A stretch of 64,000 nt of DNA, from contig NZ_RRYH01000002.1 in NCBI RefSeq assembly GCF_004010155.1, forward strand, positions 372,001 to 436,000, written 5' to 3'. Of the stretch, positions 16,603 through 23,807 are shown piece after piece. Under the pieces are notes generated by a model. The model had not been told where the DNA came from. It saw only the letters and a program-made list of their open reading frames with translations, and did not search any database. Position 1 is the stretch's first letter. Each line of letters opens with the position of its first letter. Source of the stretch: Solirhodobacter olei. Its GTDB lineage: Bacteria; Pseudomonadota; Alphaproteobacteria; Rhodobacterales; Rhodobacteraceae. Both the position numbers and the translations under genes were made by a program.

Positions 16603-17835
16603 ATGATCCAGACCGACACCGACCAACCGTCCCGCCCTGCCCGCCTGCCGCGCGCCGTCGTCGCACTCGGCTTCGTCTCGATGCTGATGGATTTCTCCAC
16701 CGAGATGATCCAGTCGCTGCTGCCGGTCTACCTTGTCTCCGCCATGGGCGTCTCGATGGCCACGGTCGGGCTGATCGAGGGGATGGCCGAGGCGACGGCG
16801 GCGATCGTCAAGATCTTCTCCGGCGCGCTGTCGGACTGGATCGGGCGGCGCAAGGTGCTGGCGGTGGCGGGCTATGGCCTGGCCATGCTGGTCAAGCCGC
16901 TGTTCCCGCTGGCGCCGACGCTGCATTGGATCGTGGGCGCGCGGTTTCTGGACCGGGTCGGCAAGGGCATCCGCGGTGCGCCGCGCGATGCGCTGGTCGC
17001 CGATCACACGCCCGCCGCGCAGCGCGGCGCGGCCTATGGCCTGCGCCAGACCCTGGACACCACGGGCGCGTTCCTCGGCCCGCTGGGCGCGATGCTGTTC
17101 ATCTGGCTTTTCGCGGGGAACTTCCGCGCCGTCTTCTGGATCGCCTGCCTGCCCGCCGTTCTCTGCGTCGCGGTGCTGGTCCTCGCCGTGGACGAGGCAC
17201 CACACAAGCCGGGCCCCCGCGCGCGGTTCCCGCTCGCGCGGGCGGAGATGGTGCGGCTCGGGCCGGTGTTCTGGCTGATCACCGGGGTCGCCTGCCTGCT
17301 GACGCTGGCACGCTTCTCCGACGCGTTCCTGGTCCTGAAGGCGCGGGCCGACGGGCTGCCGCTGGCGCTGGTGCCGCTGGCACTGGTGGGGTTCAATATC
17401 GTCTCGGCGCTGACCTCCTATCCGGCGGGGGTGCTGTCGGACCGGCTGGGGCGGATCGGCATCCTTGTCGTCTCGCTGCCGGTGCTGATCGTGGCCGACC
17501 TGGTGCTGGCCTACACCAGCGGCTACGCGGGGCTTGCGATCGGGCTGGCGCTCTGGGGTCTGCATGTCGGGCTGACGCAGGGGATGCTGGCGACGATCGT
17601 CGCCGATACCGCGCCGGCCGGGCTGCGCGGCACTGCCTTCGGCGCCTATAACCTGGCCACGGGGCTTGCCCTGTTCGCGGCCAGCGCGCTGGCTGGTGCG
17701 CTTTGGGAGGTCGCGGGGCCACAGGCGGCGTTCCTGGCCGGCGCGCTGGCCGCCGCAGTTGGGCTTGCCGCGCTGCTGGCCGCCTGGCGCGCGGTTCCGG
17801 AGATCGGCGCCGCGCCGACGCGGGACAAGGGCTGA
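16603..17835 (+). CDS. Major facilitator superfamily transporter
   Basis: 410-residue membrane protein with about 12 hydrophobic segments. The MFS loop motif after TM2 is seen as GALSDWIGRRKVL, and a repeat of it follows in the second half (GVLSDRLGRIGIL). The sequence begins VVALGFVSMLMDFSTEMIQSLLPVYLV, a pattern common in MFS members of unknown substrate. A segment FLDRVGKGIRGAPRDALVAD is conserved in this subgroup. It follows dddP after 176 bp that contain an 11-bp repeat array, so a link to DMSP use is possible but unproven; it might equally export a drug or metal chelate. Confidence 0.88.
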   Translation: MIQTDTDQPSRPARLPRAVVALGFVSMLMDFSTEMIQSLLPVYLVSAMGVSMATVGLIEGMAEATAAIVKIFSGALSDWIGRRKVLAVAGYGLAMLVKPLFPLAPTLHWIVGARFLDRVGKGIRGAPRDALVADHTPAAQRGAAYGLRQTLDTTGAFLGPLGAMLFIWLFAGNFRAVFWIACLPAVLCVAVLVLAVDEAPHKPGPRARFPLARAEMVRLGPVFWLITGVACLLTLARFSDAFLVLKARADGLPLALVPLALVGFNIVSALTSYPAGVLSDRLGRIGILVVSLPVLIVADLVLAYTSGYAGLAIGLALWGLHVGLTQGMLATIVADTAPAGLRGTAFGAYNLATGLALFAASALAGALWEVAGPQAAFLAGALAAAVGLAALLAAWRAVPEIGAAPTRDKG

Positions 17836-17901
17836 GCCGGCGCCCCGGGGCTTGCGCCGGGGCGCGAAAGCCGCGAAAGCTCTGCCCCGATCGGAGGCGC
17901 C

Positions 17902-18681
17902 ATGCTGTCCTACCAGCACCTGTACCATGCCGGAAACCTCGCCGATGTGCACAAGCACGCGGTGCTGGCGGTCATGCTCGACTACCTGACCCGCAAGGAC
18001 AAGCCGCTCAGCTATCTCGAGACCCATGCCGGGCGCGGGCTTTATTTCCTCGACGCGCCGGAGGCGGTGAAGACCGGCGAGGCGGCAGGCGGCATCGCGC
18101 GGGCCGAGGTCGCGGGCTGGTTTGCCGCCGATCACCCCTATGCCCGGCGGCTGGCAGAGGTTCGGGCGGCAGAGGGGGCCACGGCCTATCCCGGCTCGCC
18201 GCTGATCGCGGCCGGGGCGCTCAGGCCGGGCGACGTGATGCATCTGGCAGAGCTGCACCCGGGCGAGTTCGCGGCGCTGCAGGCGGCGCTGCCGGCGCGG
18301 GCGGGGCTGCATCTGCATCGGCAGGACGGGCTGCAGATGGCGCTGTCGCTTGCGCCGCCGATGCCGCGGCGGGGCCTGATGGTGGTCGACCCGAGCTACG
18401 AGTTGAAATCGGATTACGAGGCGATCCCCGGCTTCTTCGCGTCAGTGGCGCGGAAGTGGAACGTGGGGGTGCTGATGCTCTGGTACCCGCTTCTGCCCGG
18501 CGCGCCGCACGGCCCGATGCTGGCGGCGCTGGAGGCGGGCCATCCCGGCGCGCTGCGCCACGAGGTGCACTTTCCGCCGGTGCGCGCGGGCCACCGGATG
18601 CAGGGCAGCGGGCTTTTCATCGTGAACCCGCCCTGGGGGATCGAGGAAGAGACCCAGCGGCTGAGCAAGCTCTTTGGCTGA
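17902..18681 (+). CDS. rlmJ: 23S rRNA (adenine-N6)-methyltransferase RlmJ
   Basis: 259-residue SAM-dependent methyltransferase that modifies A2030 of 23S rRNA in E. coli. The N-terminus MLSYQHLYHAGNLADVHKHA is diagnostic for the family. The SAM and catalytic region reads LMVVDPSYELKSDYE, where E. coli-type enzymes carry DPPYE; the second Pro is Ser here. The end (GSGLFIVNPPWG) is also conserved. GGAGGCGCC precedes the ATG. It is convergent with clpP, with hairpins between. Confidence 0.93.
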   Translation: MLSYQHLYHAGNLADVHKHAVLAVMLDYLTRKDKPLSYLETHAGRGLYFLDAPEAVKTGEAAGGIARAEVAGWFAADHPYARRLAEVRAAEGATAYPGSPLIAAGALRPGDVMHLAELHPGEFAALQAALPARAGLHLHRQDGLQMALSLAPPMPRRGLMVVDPSYELKSDYEAIPGFFASVARKWNVGVLMLWYPLLPGAPHGPMLAALEAGHPGALRHEVHFPPVRAGHRMQGSGLFIVNPPWGIEEETQRLSKLFG

Positions 18682-18720
18682 GGCTCACTTTCCGTCCAGA
18701 AATATCGTCGGGGGTCATCA

Positions 18721-18775
18721 TGGCCCGCGCTACCGGTCCGAGCGGGCCATGGTGACGAGGGGCAGACAGCCCCTC
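18721..18775. terminator. Two hairpins between convergent rlmJ and clpP
   Basis: TGGCCCGC (18721-18728) pairs with GCGGGCCA (18742-18749), and GAGGGGC (18757-18763) pairs with GCCCCTC (18769-18775). Both lie between the two stop codons and could stop transcription from either side. Neither has a strong U-run. Confidence 0.5.
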
Positions 18776-18822
18776 GCCCTTCCTTCGGGACGGGACGCAG
18801 CGCTTGGCCGCGCCCCCTGCCC

Positions 18823-19410
18823 TTATTTCAGCTCGTCGACGGAGCGGATCAGCTTGCCGCAGAGGCCGTAGTCGATCGCCTCCTGCGCGGTCAGCCAGAA
18901 GTCGCGGTGCATGTCGGCGGCGACCTTCTCGGCCGTCTTGCCGGTGGCCTCGGCGAAGATCTGGTGCAGGCGCTCGCGCATGATGCGGATCTGCTCGGCC
19001 TGGATCATCATGTCGGTCACCGTGCCGCCGATGCCGCCCGAGGGATCGTGCAGCAGGAAGCGGGTGTTCGGCAGGCAGTAGCGGTTCTCGCGCTTGGCGC
19101 CGACGAAGATCAGCGCGCCGGCGCTGGCCACCCAGCCGGAGCCGATGACGCGCACGGTCGGGCGGATGAAGGAGATGATGTCATGCACCATGTCCCCCGA
19201 TTCCACGTGGCCGCCGGGCGAGGAGATATAGACGTTGATCGGATCGTCGCCCGCCTCGGCCAGCGCGAGGAGCTGGGTGGTGGCGCGCTGGGCGAGCTTG
19301 TCGTTGATCTCGCCGGTGATGATCACGGTGCGGCTCTTGAAGAACAGGGCCTCGGCCTTGCGGCCCAGATCCTCGTTCTCGGTCTTGTCGTCTTCGGGCT
19401 TGTCGGCCAT
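18823..19410 (-). CDS. clpP: ClpP-family serine protease subunit
   Basis: 195-residue S14 protease. The catalytic triad is visible: Ser96 (WVASAGA), His121 (RFLLHDPSGG) and Asp170 (MHRDFWLTAQEAIDYGL). The YISSPGGHVESGDMVHDII helix-strand block matches ClpP. The sequence is closer to the second, divergent ClpP-like group of alphaproteobacteria than to the main ClpP, because residues around the serine and histidine differ (ASAGA rather than ASMAA, HDPSGG rather than HQPLGG). No clpX is adjacent. The ATG at 19410 has AGGAG at proper spacing; 27 upstream bases in frame are not needed. Confidence 0.9.
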   Translation of the reverse strand: MADKPEDDKTENEDLGRKAEALFFKSRTVIITGEINDKLAQRATTQLLALAEAGDDPINVYISSPGGHVESGDMVHDIISFIRPTVRVIGSGWVASAGALIFVGAKRENRYCLPNTRFLLHDPSGGIGGTVTDMMIQAEQIRIMRERLHQIFAEATGKTAEKVAADMHRDFWLTAQEAIDYGLCGKLIRSVDELK

Positions 19411-19476
19411 CGGGATCTCCTGGTGCTTCGCGCCCAACTTAGGCGTCCCGCCGGGGGTGTCCAGAGGGCGCGCGCG

Positions 19477-20442
19477 TCAGAGGACGCGCAAGGCGCCCTC
19501 GATCCAGGGCATCCGGGCCGTGGCGGGCGCGACGACGAGCTCCTGCAGCAGGGGACGCAGCCGGCCCGCGACCTGCTCGGGCATGCCCATCAGCCCGCCG
19601 CGGCGCGCGCTGAGCGAGATCGTCCGCGCCAGCGGCGCCACCGGCAGGGGCAGCACGTCCGCCCGGTCGCGGAACCGCTGGGCGTGGAGGAAGCCAAGCG
19701 GGGTCAGGATGGTCCAGCCCGCGCCCTCGGCCACCATGGCCATGATGGCGTGGTAGCTGTCGAGTTCGAAGCGGTGGGCGAGCTTCAGCTCCTGGCGGGC
19801 GAGGTGGGCGGCGATCTGGCGGCCCATGTGGTGGCGCTGGGTGTAGAGGATCAGCGGCAGCGCGCGGAGCTGGGCCAGCACGTCCCCGCCCGGGTCGACG
19901 AGGCCGCGGGGGGCGGCGACGATGAACGGCTCGGACAAGAGCGGGTGGACCTCCATCCAGTCCGCGGGCGCGCCCATGTCGGCGGCCACGACCATGTCGA
20001 GCGCACGGGTGTCGAGCTGTTCCAGCAGGCGGTGGCTGGCCCCCGTCTCCAGCAGGAACTGGCAATGGGCGAGATCGGCGGCCATGGCGGTCAGCAGGCG
20101 CGGGGTCACGTCGCTGTCGAAATCCTCGACCATGCCGAGGCGGAGGAGCGTGAGCCCGGCAAGATCCCCCGCCGCGAGTTCGGCGCGGGCCTGTTCTGCC
20201 TCGTTGGCGATGAGCTGGGCGCGGCGGCGGAACATCTCTCCCGCGGGCGTCAGGCGCATCGGGCGGGCGGAGCGGTCCATCAGCGTCACCCCGAGCGCCA
20301 GTTCCAGCGCCTGGAGCTGCTGGGAGACGCCGGAGACCGAGGCGCCGAGGCGGCGGGCGGCGGCGGAAACCGAACGCTCCTCTGCCGCGGCGAGGAAGAC
20401 CTCCACGCCCCATAATGTGATCCGTCCCTGAGCCTCGGCCAT
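19477..20442 (-). CDS. LysR-family transcriptional regulator
   Basis: 321-residue regulator. The N-terminal winged helix (ITLWGVEVFLAAAEERSVSAAARRLGASVSGVSQQLQALE) is a clear LysR DNA-binding domain, and a periplasmic-binding-like effector domain follows from about residue 95. The start at 20442 has GGAGG close by; a longer frame to 20625 would cover the promoter of the divergent aminotransferase. Divergent placement 203 bp from the aminotransferase suggests it controls that gene, with an effector related to the amino donor. The effector is unknown. Confidence 0.92.
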   Translation of the reverse strand: MAEAQGRITLWGVEVFLAAAEERSVSAAARRLGASVSGVSQQLQALELALGVTLMDRSARPMRLTPAGEMFRRRAQLIANEAEQARAELAAGDLAGLTLLRLGMVEDFDSDVTPRLLTAMAADLAHCQFLLETGASHRLLEQLDTRALDMVVAADMGAPADWMEVHPLLSEPFIVAAPRGLVDPGGDVLAQLRALPLILYTQRHHMGRQIAAHLARQELKLAHRFELDSYHAIMAMVAEGAGWTILTPLGFLHAQRFRDRADVLPLPVAPLARTISLSARRGGLMGMPEQVAGRLRPLLQELVVAPATARMPWIEGALRVL

Positions 20443-20645
20443 GCGTCCCTCCGCCGCGCAGACGCTAGCCGGGGGGCGGGGAACGATCAATGGCGCAGAT
20501 GGGACCCGGCGGATTGCCCGCCGGAGCGGCAAAGGGCCGGCAGTTCGCCCGCGTTCCCGGGCAGCCTGGCGGGCAGGTGCGCGCCCCGTTGCACTGCCCC
20601 GGCGGCGGCGATAGCCTGCCGCCATATCCGATCAGAAGGACTGCC

Positions 20646-22016
20646 ATGATGCGCGACGATGCCCCGAACTCCTGGGAATCCCGGGCCGACCGTTATTCGC
20701 TCTACGGGTTCACCGACCTGCCGACCATCCATGACCGCGGCGCGGTGGTGATCACCCATGGCGAGGGACCCTATGTCGTCGACGTCCACAACCGCCGCTA
20801 CCTCGACGCGAACTCGGGCCTGTGGAACATGGTGGCGGGCTTCGACCATCCCGGGCTGATCGCCGCCGCCAAGGCGCAATACGATCGCTTCCCGGCCTAT
20901 CACGCCTTCTTCGGGCGCATGTCCGACCAGACCGTCATGCTCTCGGAGAAGCTGATCGAGGTCTCGCCCTTCGAGAGCGGCAAGGTGTTCTACACCAACT
21001 CCGGCTCCGAGGCGAACGACACGATGGTAAAGATCCTGTGGTTCCTGAACGGGGCCGAGGGCAATCCGCAGCGGCGCAAGATCATCACCCGGGTCAACAG
21101 CTATCACGGGGTGACGGCGGTCTCGGCCTCGATGACCGGCAAGCCCTACAATTCGGTCTTCGGGCTGCCGCTGCCGGGCTTCATCCATGTCGGCTGCCCG
21201 CATTACTGGCGCTTTGGTAAGGACGGCGAGACAGAGGAGCAGTTCACCGCCCGGATGGCGAAGGAACTGGAGGCCACGATCATCATGGAGGGCCCGGACA
21301 CGATCGCGGGCTTCTTCGCCGAGCCGGTCATGGGCGCGGGCGGCGTGATCCCGCCGTCCAAGGGCTATTTCCAGGCGATCCAGCCGATCCTGAAGAAATA
21401 CGGCATCCCGCTGATTTCCGACGAGGTGATCTGCGGCTTCGGGCGCACCGGAAACACCTGGGGCTGCGAGACCTACGACTTCGTGCCGGATGCGATCATC
21501 TCCTCCAAGGTGCTGACGGCCGGGTATTTCCCGATGGGCGCGGTGATCCTGGGCGACGACCTTGCGGCGCGGGTGCAGGCGGCCGCGGAAGCGATCGAGG
21601 AGTTCCCGCATGGCTTCACCGCCTCGGGCCACCCGGTGGGCTGCGCCATCGCGCTGAAGGCGATCGACGTGGTGATGAACGAGGGGCTGGCCGAGAACGT
21701 GCGGACGCTGACGCCGCTTTTCGAGGCCGGGATGAAGCGGCTGGCCGAGAACCCCAACATCGGCGAATGGCGCGGCAAGGGTCTGATGGGCGCGCTGGAG
21801 GCGGTGAAGGACAAGGCGACGAAGACGCCGTTCGACGCCTCGCTCTCGGTCTCGGAACGCATCGCCAACGCCTGCACCGACGCCGGGCTGATCTGCCGCC
21901 CGCTGGGCCAGGCCATCGTGCTCTGCCCGCCGTTCATCCTGACGGAAGCGCAGATGGACGAGATGTTCGGCAAGCTGGAAAGCGCGCTGAAGAAGGTGTT
22001 CGCCGAGGTGGCGTGA
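20646..22016 (+). CDS. Class III (omega) aminotransferase, PLP-dependent
   Basis: 456-residue fold-type I aminotransferase. The PLP phosphate motif NSGSEANDTMVK, the ISDEVICGFGRTG stretch with the Asp that contacts the pyridine nitrogen, and the Schiff-base Lys in ISSKVLTAGYFPMGAV are all present. It resembles omega-amino acid:pyruvate aminotransferases of roseobacters, whose donors include beta-alanine, GABA, taurine and other terminal amines. The donor cannot be fixed. AGAAGGACTGCC precedes two successive ATGs (20646, 20649). The divergent LysR gene is the likely regulator. A small membrane protein follows 13 bp downstream. Confidence 0.92.
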   Translation: MMRDDAPNSWESRADRYSLYGFTDLPTIHDRGAVVITHGEGPYVVDVHNRRYLDANSGLWNMVAGFDHPGLIAAAKAQYDRFPAYHAFFGRMSDQTVMLSEKLIEVSPFESGKVFYTNSGSEANDTMVKILWFLNGAEGNPQRRKIITRVNSYHGVTAVSASMTGKPYNSVFGLPLPGFIHVGCPHYWRFGKDGETEEQFTARMAKELEATIIMEGPDTIAGFFAEPVMGAGGVIPPSKGYFQAIQPILKKYGIPLISDEVICGFGRTGNTWGCETYDFVPDAIISSKVLTAGYFPMGAVILGDDLAARVQAAAEAIEEFPHGFTASGHPVGCAIALKAIDVVMNEGLAENVRTLTPLFEAGMKRLAENPNIGEWRGKGLMGALEAVKDKATKTPFDASLSVSERIANACTDAGLICRPLGQAIVLCPPFILTEAQMDEMFGKLESALKKVFAEVA

Positions 22017-22029
22017 GATAAGGCCGGCG

Positions 22030-22398
22030 GTGGTGAAATGGGCCGTGCGCGGGGCGCTGATGCTGGCGCTTATGGCGGGCTATCTGATCTGGGGCATCCT
22101 CGCCTTCCCGGTCATGTTCGCAGTCCTCTACGCCCCGCCGTACGTCTCCATCCCGGTGATTTTCGTGTTCTGGGCCGCCTATGGTGCGATCGCCTGGGCC
22201 AGCCTCGGCCCGGCCCGGCCGTATCGGGGCGCGGTCCTGGCTGTGATACCTCTGCCGGCGCTTGCCTACATGGTCTACAGCGAGGTCACGCAACGGCACG
22301 ACTGGCACACGGTGCCGAGCCTGGTGATCGAGGTGCTCTTTTATGGAGCGGGAGCCGTCGGCGCGGCGCTTCTTGCCAGGAGACGCGCCGCGCCGTGA
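22030..22398 (+). CDS. Small membrane protein, unknown
   Basis: 122-residue protein with about four hydrophobic segments (residues 7-24, 28-50, 62-78 and 100-115) and few charged residues, except a short His/Asp stretch in the third loop. It starts at one of two adjacent GTG codons (22030 or 22033) with AAGG upstream, 13 bp after the aminotransferase stop, and is probably co-transcribed with it. No family is recognised. It converges on phaR, whose stop is 8 bp away. Confidence 0.6.
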   Translation: MVKWAVRGALMLALMAGYLIWGILAFPVMFAVLYAPPYVSIPVIFVFWAAYGAIAWASLGPARPYRGAVLAVIPLPALAYMVYSEVTQRHDWHTVPSLVIEVLFYGAGAVGAALLARRRAAP

Positions 22399-22405
22399 AC
22401 GCGAC

Positions 22406-22957
22406 TCAGAGCTTGGAAAGCTTCGCCTGCAGCTCGGCGAGCTGCTTCTTGATCTCGGCGAGGTCCTCGGGGCTGCTGGCGGCCTCGCCCTCTTCCCCCG
22501 GCCCGGTGCCTTGCCCGCTCCAGCCCGACATCATCGAGCGCATGAAGGCCTGCTGCTGGCGCTGCATCGCCTCGAACCCGGGCATGGAGGCCATCGGGTT
22601 CGGCATGGAGGCGATGTTCTCCATCATCTTCGACTGGCCGTCGCGCAGCATCTCGAAGGACATGGCGAGGAACTCGGGCACCACGCTCTGCGCCTGGGTG
22701 GTGTAGCTGCGCACGAGATCGGTCAGCACGTTGATCGGCAGGACGCTTTCGCCCTTGCTCTCATGCTCGGCGATGATCTGCAGAAGGTATTGCCGGGTCA
22801 GGTCGTCGCCGGACTTGAGGTCGATGATCTGCACCTCGCGACCGGCGCGGATGAAGGCGGCGATATCCTCCAGCGTCACGTAGTCGGAGGTTTCGGTGTT
22901 GTAGAGCCGACGGCTTGCATAGCGCTTGATCAGCAGCGGCTTTTCCGTTTCGGCCAT
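22406..22957 (-). CDS. phaR: Polyhydroxyalkanoate synthesis repressor PhaR
   Basis: 183-residue regulator that binds DNA and also PHB polymer, releasing phaP when granules form. The PHB/PHA accumulation DNA-binding domain is at the N-terminus (LLIKRYASRRLYNTETSDYVTLEDIA), followed by the accumulation regulator repeats, a Met/Gln-rich middle and a short coiled C-terminus (EIKKQLAELQAKL). The upstream region on this strand has a partial TGC-rich site (CGCAGTGCAA near 22990-22999), so self-control is possible. It clusters with phaP, phaC and phaZ. Confidence 0.96.
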   Translation of the reverse strand: MAETEKPLLIKRYASRRLYNTETSDYVTLEDIAAFIRAGREVQIIDLKSGDDLTRQYLLQIIAEHESKGESVLPINVLTDLVRSYTTQAQSVVPEFLAMSFEMLRDGQSKMMENIASMPNPMASMPGFEAMQRQQQAFMRSMMSGWSGQGTGPGEEGEAASSPEDLAEIKKQLAELQAKLSKL

Positions 22958-23100
22958 CGGTCATCCCCCCGGATCGAGTTTTATTGTTGCACTGCGGCGA
23001 GCTTACGAGCCCGTGCAGAAAAGACAACAAAAGAAAACCAGCGGGTCCGGCGAGCTGCGCTCGCTCGGGCCGGGGACGGGCCGGGGGAAGCGCATCGCAA

Positions 23101-23126
23101 GGTGCGCAATGAATGCGCACCCTACG
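23101..23126 (+). repeat. 26-bp palindromic dispersed repeat, copy 1
   Basis: GGTGCGCAATGAATGCGCAC followed by CCTACG. The inner GGTGCGCA/TGCGCACC arms form an inverted repeat around ATGAA-type centre bases. Identical copies occur at 26984, 30229 and, inverted, 63225. This copy lies between phaR and the phaP terminator. Confidence 0.85.
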
Positions 23127-23146
23127 GGGCGATGCGCGTCCAAACG

Positions 23147-23172
23147 AAAAAGGAGCGGACCTTGCGGCCCGC
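23147..23172 (-). terminator. Rho-independent terminator of phaP
   Basis: On the minus strand GCGGGCC-GCAA-GGTCCGC forms a 7-bp stem with one G-T pair, followed by TCCTTTTT. It lies about 54 bases past the phaP stop. Confidence 0.75.
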
Positions 23173-23225
23173 CCCCTGGCGCCTGCGACGGGGAGGTGTC
23201 GACGCGGCGCGCTTGTTTCGCGCGA

Positions 23226-23675
23226 TTATTTCGCGGCGGTGGCGGCCTTCTTGGCAGCCGTGGTCACGTCGGCGGTCGCCTTCTTCACCGCGGCGGTCGC
23301 GTCTTCCGACATGTCCTTGCCAGCGGCGAGCATCAGCTCGACGGTTTCCATCTGCACCTTCTTGGCCACTTCGGCGTAGGCGGCGAGGTTCTCGGCAGCC
23401 ATCTCGGCGGTGGCAGAGGCGAAGTCGCTCAGCGCCTTGGAGTACTCGGCCGGCTCTTCCTTGGCTTTCGCCATGTCGCCGAACTTGCCGAGCGCGTCCT
23501 TGGTCCACTTCGAGGAAATCTCGGTCGATTTCTCGGCGGCTTCGAGCGCAACCTTGGTCATCTTCTCGCCCAGGGCGGCCTGGGTCTTGAACGCACCCTG
23601 GAACGCTTTCGCGTCAACCGGGAACGACTGCATCATGTCCTGCATGATCTTGGTGAAATCTTGGGTCTTGGCCAT
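23226..23675 (-). CDS. phaP: Phasin (PHB granule-associated protein)
   Basis: 149-residue Ala/Lys-rich, amphipathic helical protein of the phasin_2 type that coats PHB granules. The pattern FAAATAEMAAENLAAYAEVAK-like heptads and the KKATADVTTAAKKAATAAK tail are typical. GGAGAGACGAG precedes the ATG at 23675; further upstream codons run into the operator region and are rejected. Two PhaR-type operators lie 59-97 bp upstream of the start codon, so expression should follow granule formation. A terminator follows. Confidence 0.95.
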   Translation of the reverse strand: MAKTQDFTKIMQDMMQSFPVDAKAFQGAFKTQAALGEKMTKVALEAAEKSTEISSKWTKDALGKFGDMAKAKEEPAEYSKALSDFASATAEMAAENLAAYAEVAKKVQMETVELMLAAGKDMSEDATAAVKKATADVTTAAKKAATAAK

Positions 23676-23733
23676 CTCGTCTCTCCAGCTTCTGCCGGGC
23701 CGTGCGCCCTGCTTCTGCAGAAGGATATACATG

Positions 23734-23772
23734 CTGCAGTGCAGAAATTCAACCCTAAATGCTGCAGTGCAG
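23734..23772 (-). promoter_or_regulatory. Two PhaR-type operators upstream of phaP
   Basis: CTGCAGTGCAG occurs twice, at 23734-23744 and 23762-23772, 28 bp apart. Each fits CTGC-N3-GCAG, the TGC-rich site described for PhaR of Rhodobacter and Paracoccus. The second is extended to TGCTGCAGTGCAGCA. A further CTGCAG stands at 23715-23720. Placement just upstream of phaP and after phaC fits PhaR repression of phaP. Confidence 0.8.
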
Positions 23773-23807
23773 CAAAACGCTGGGTTGCAGCGGGAGAGTA
23801 TTTGGAA

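Noticed and set aside
20490-20645. Upstream start for the class III aminotransferase
   Set aside because: The added 52 residues are Gly/Pro/Arg-rich and overlap the regulator-promoter gap. The ATG pair at 20646 has a ribosome binding site and gives the family N-terminus.
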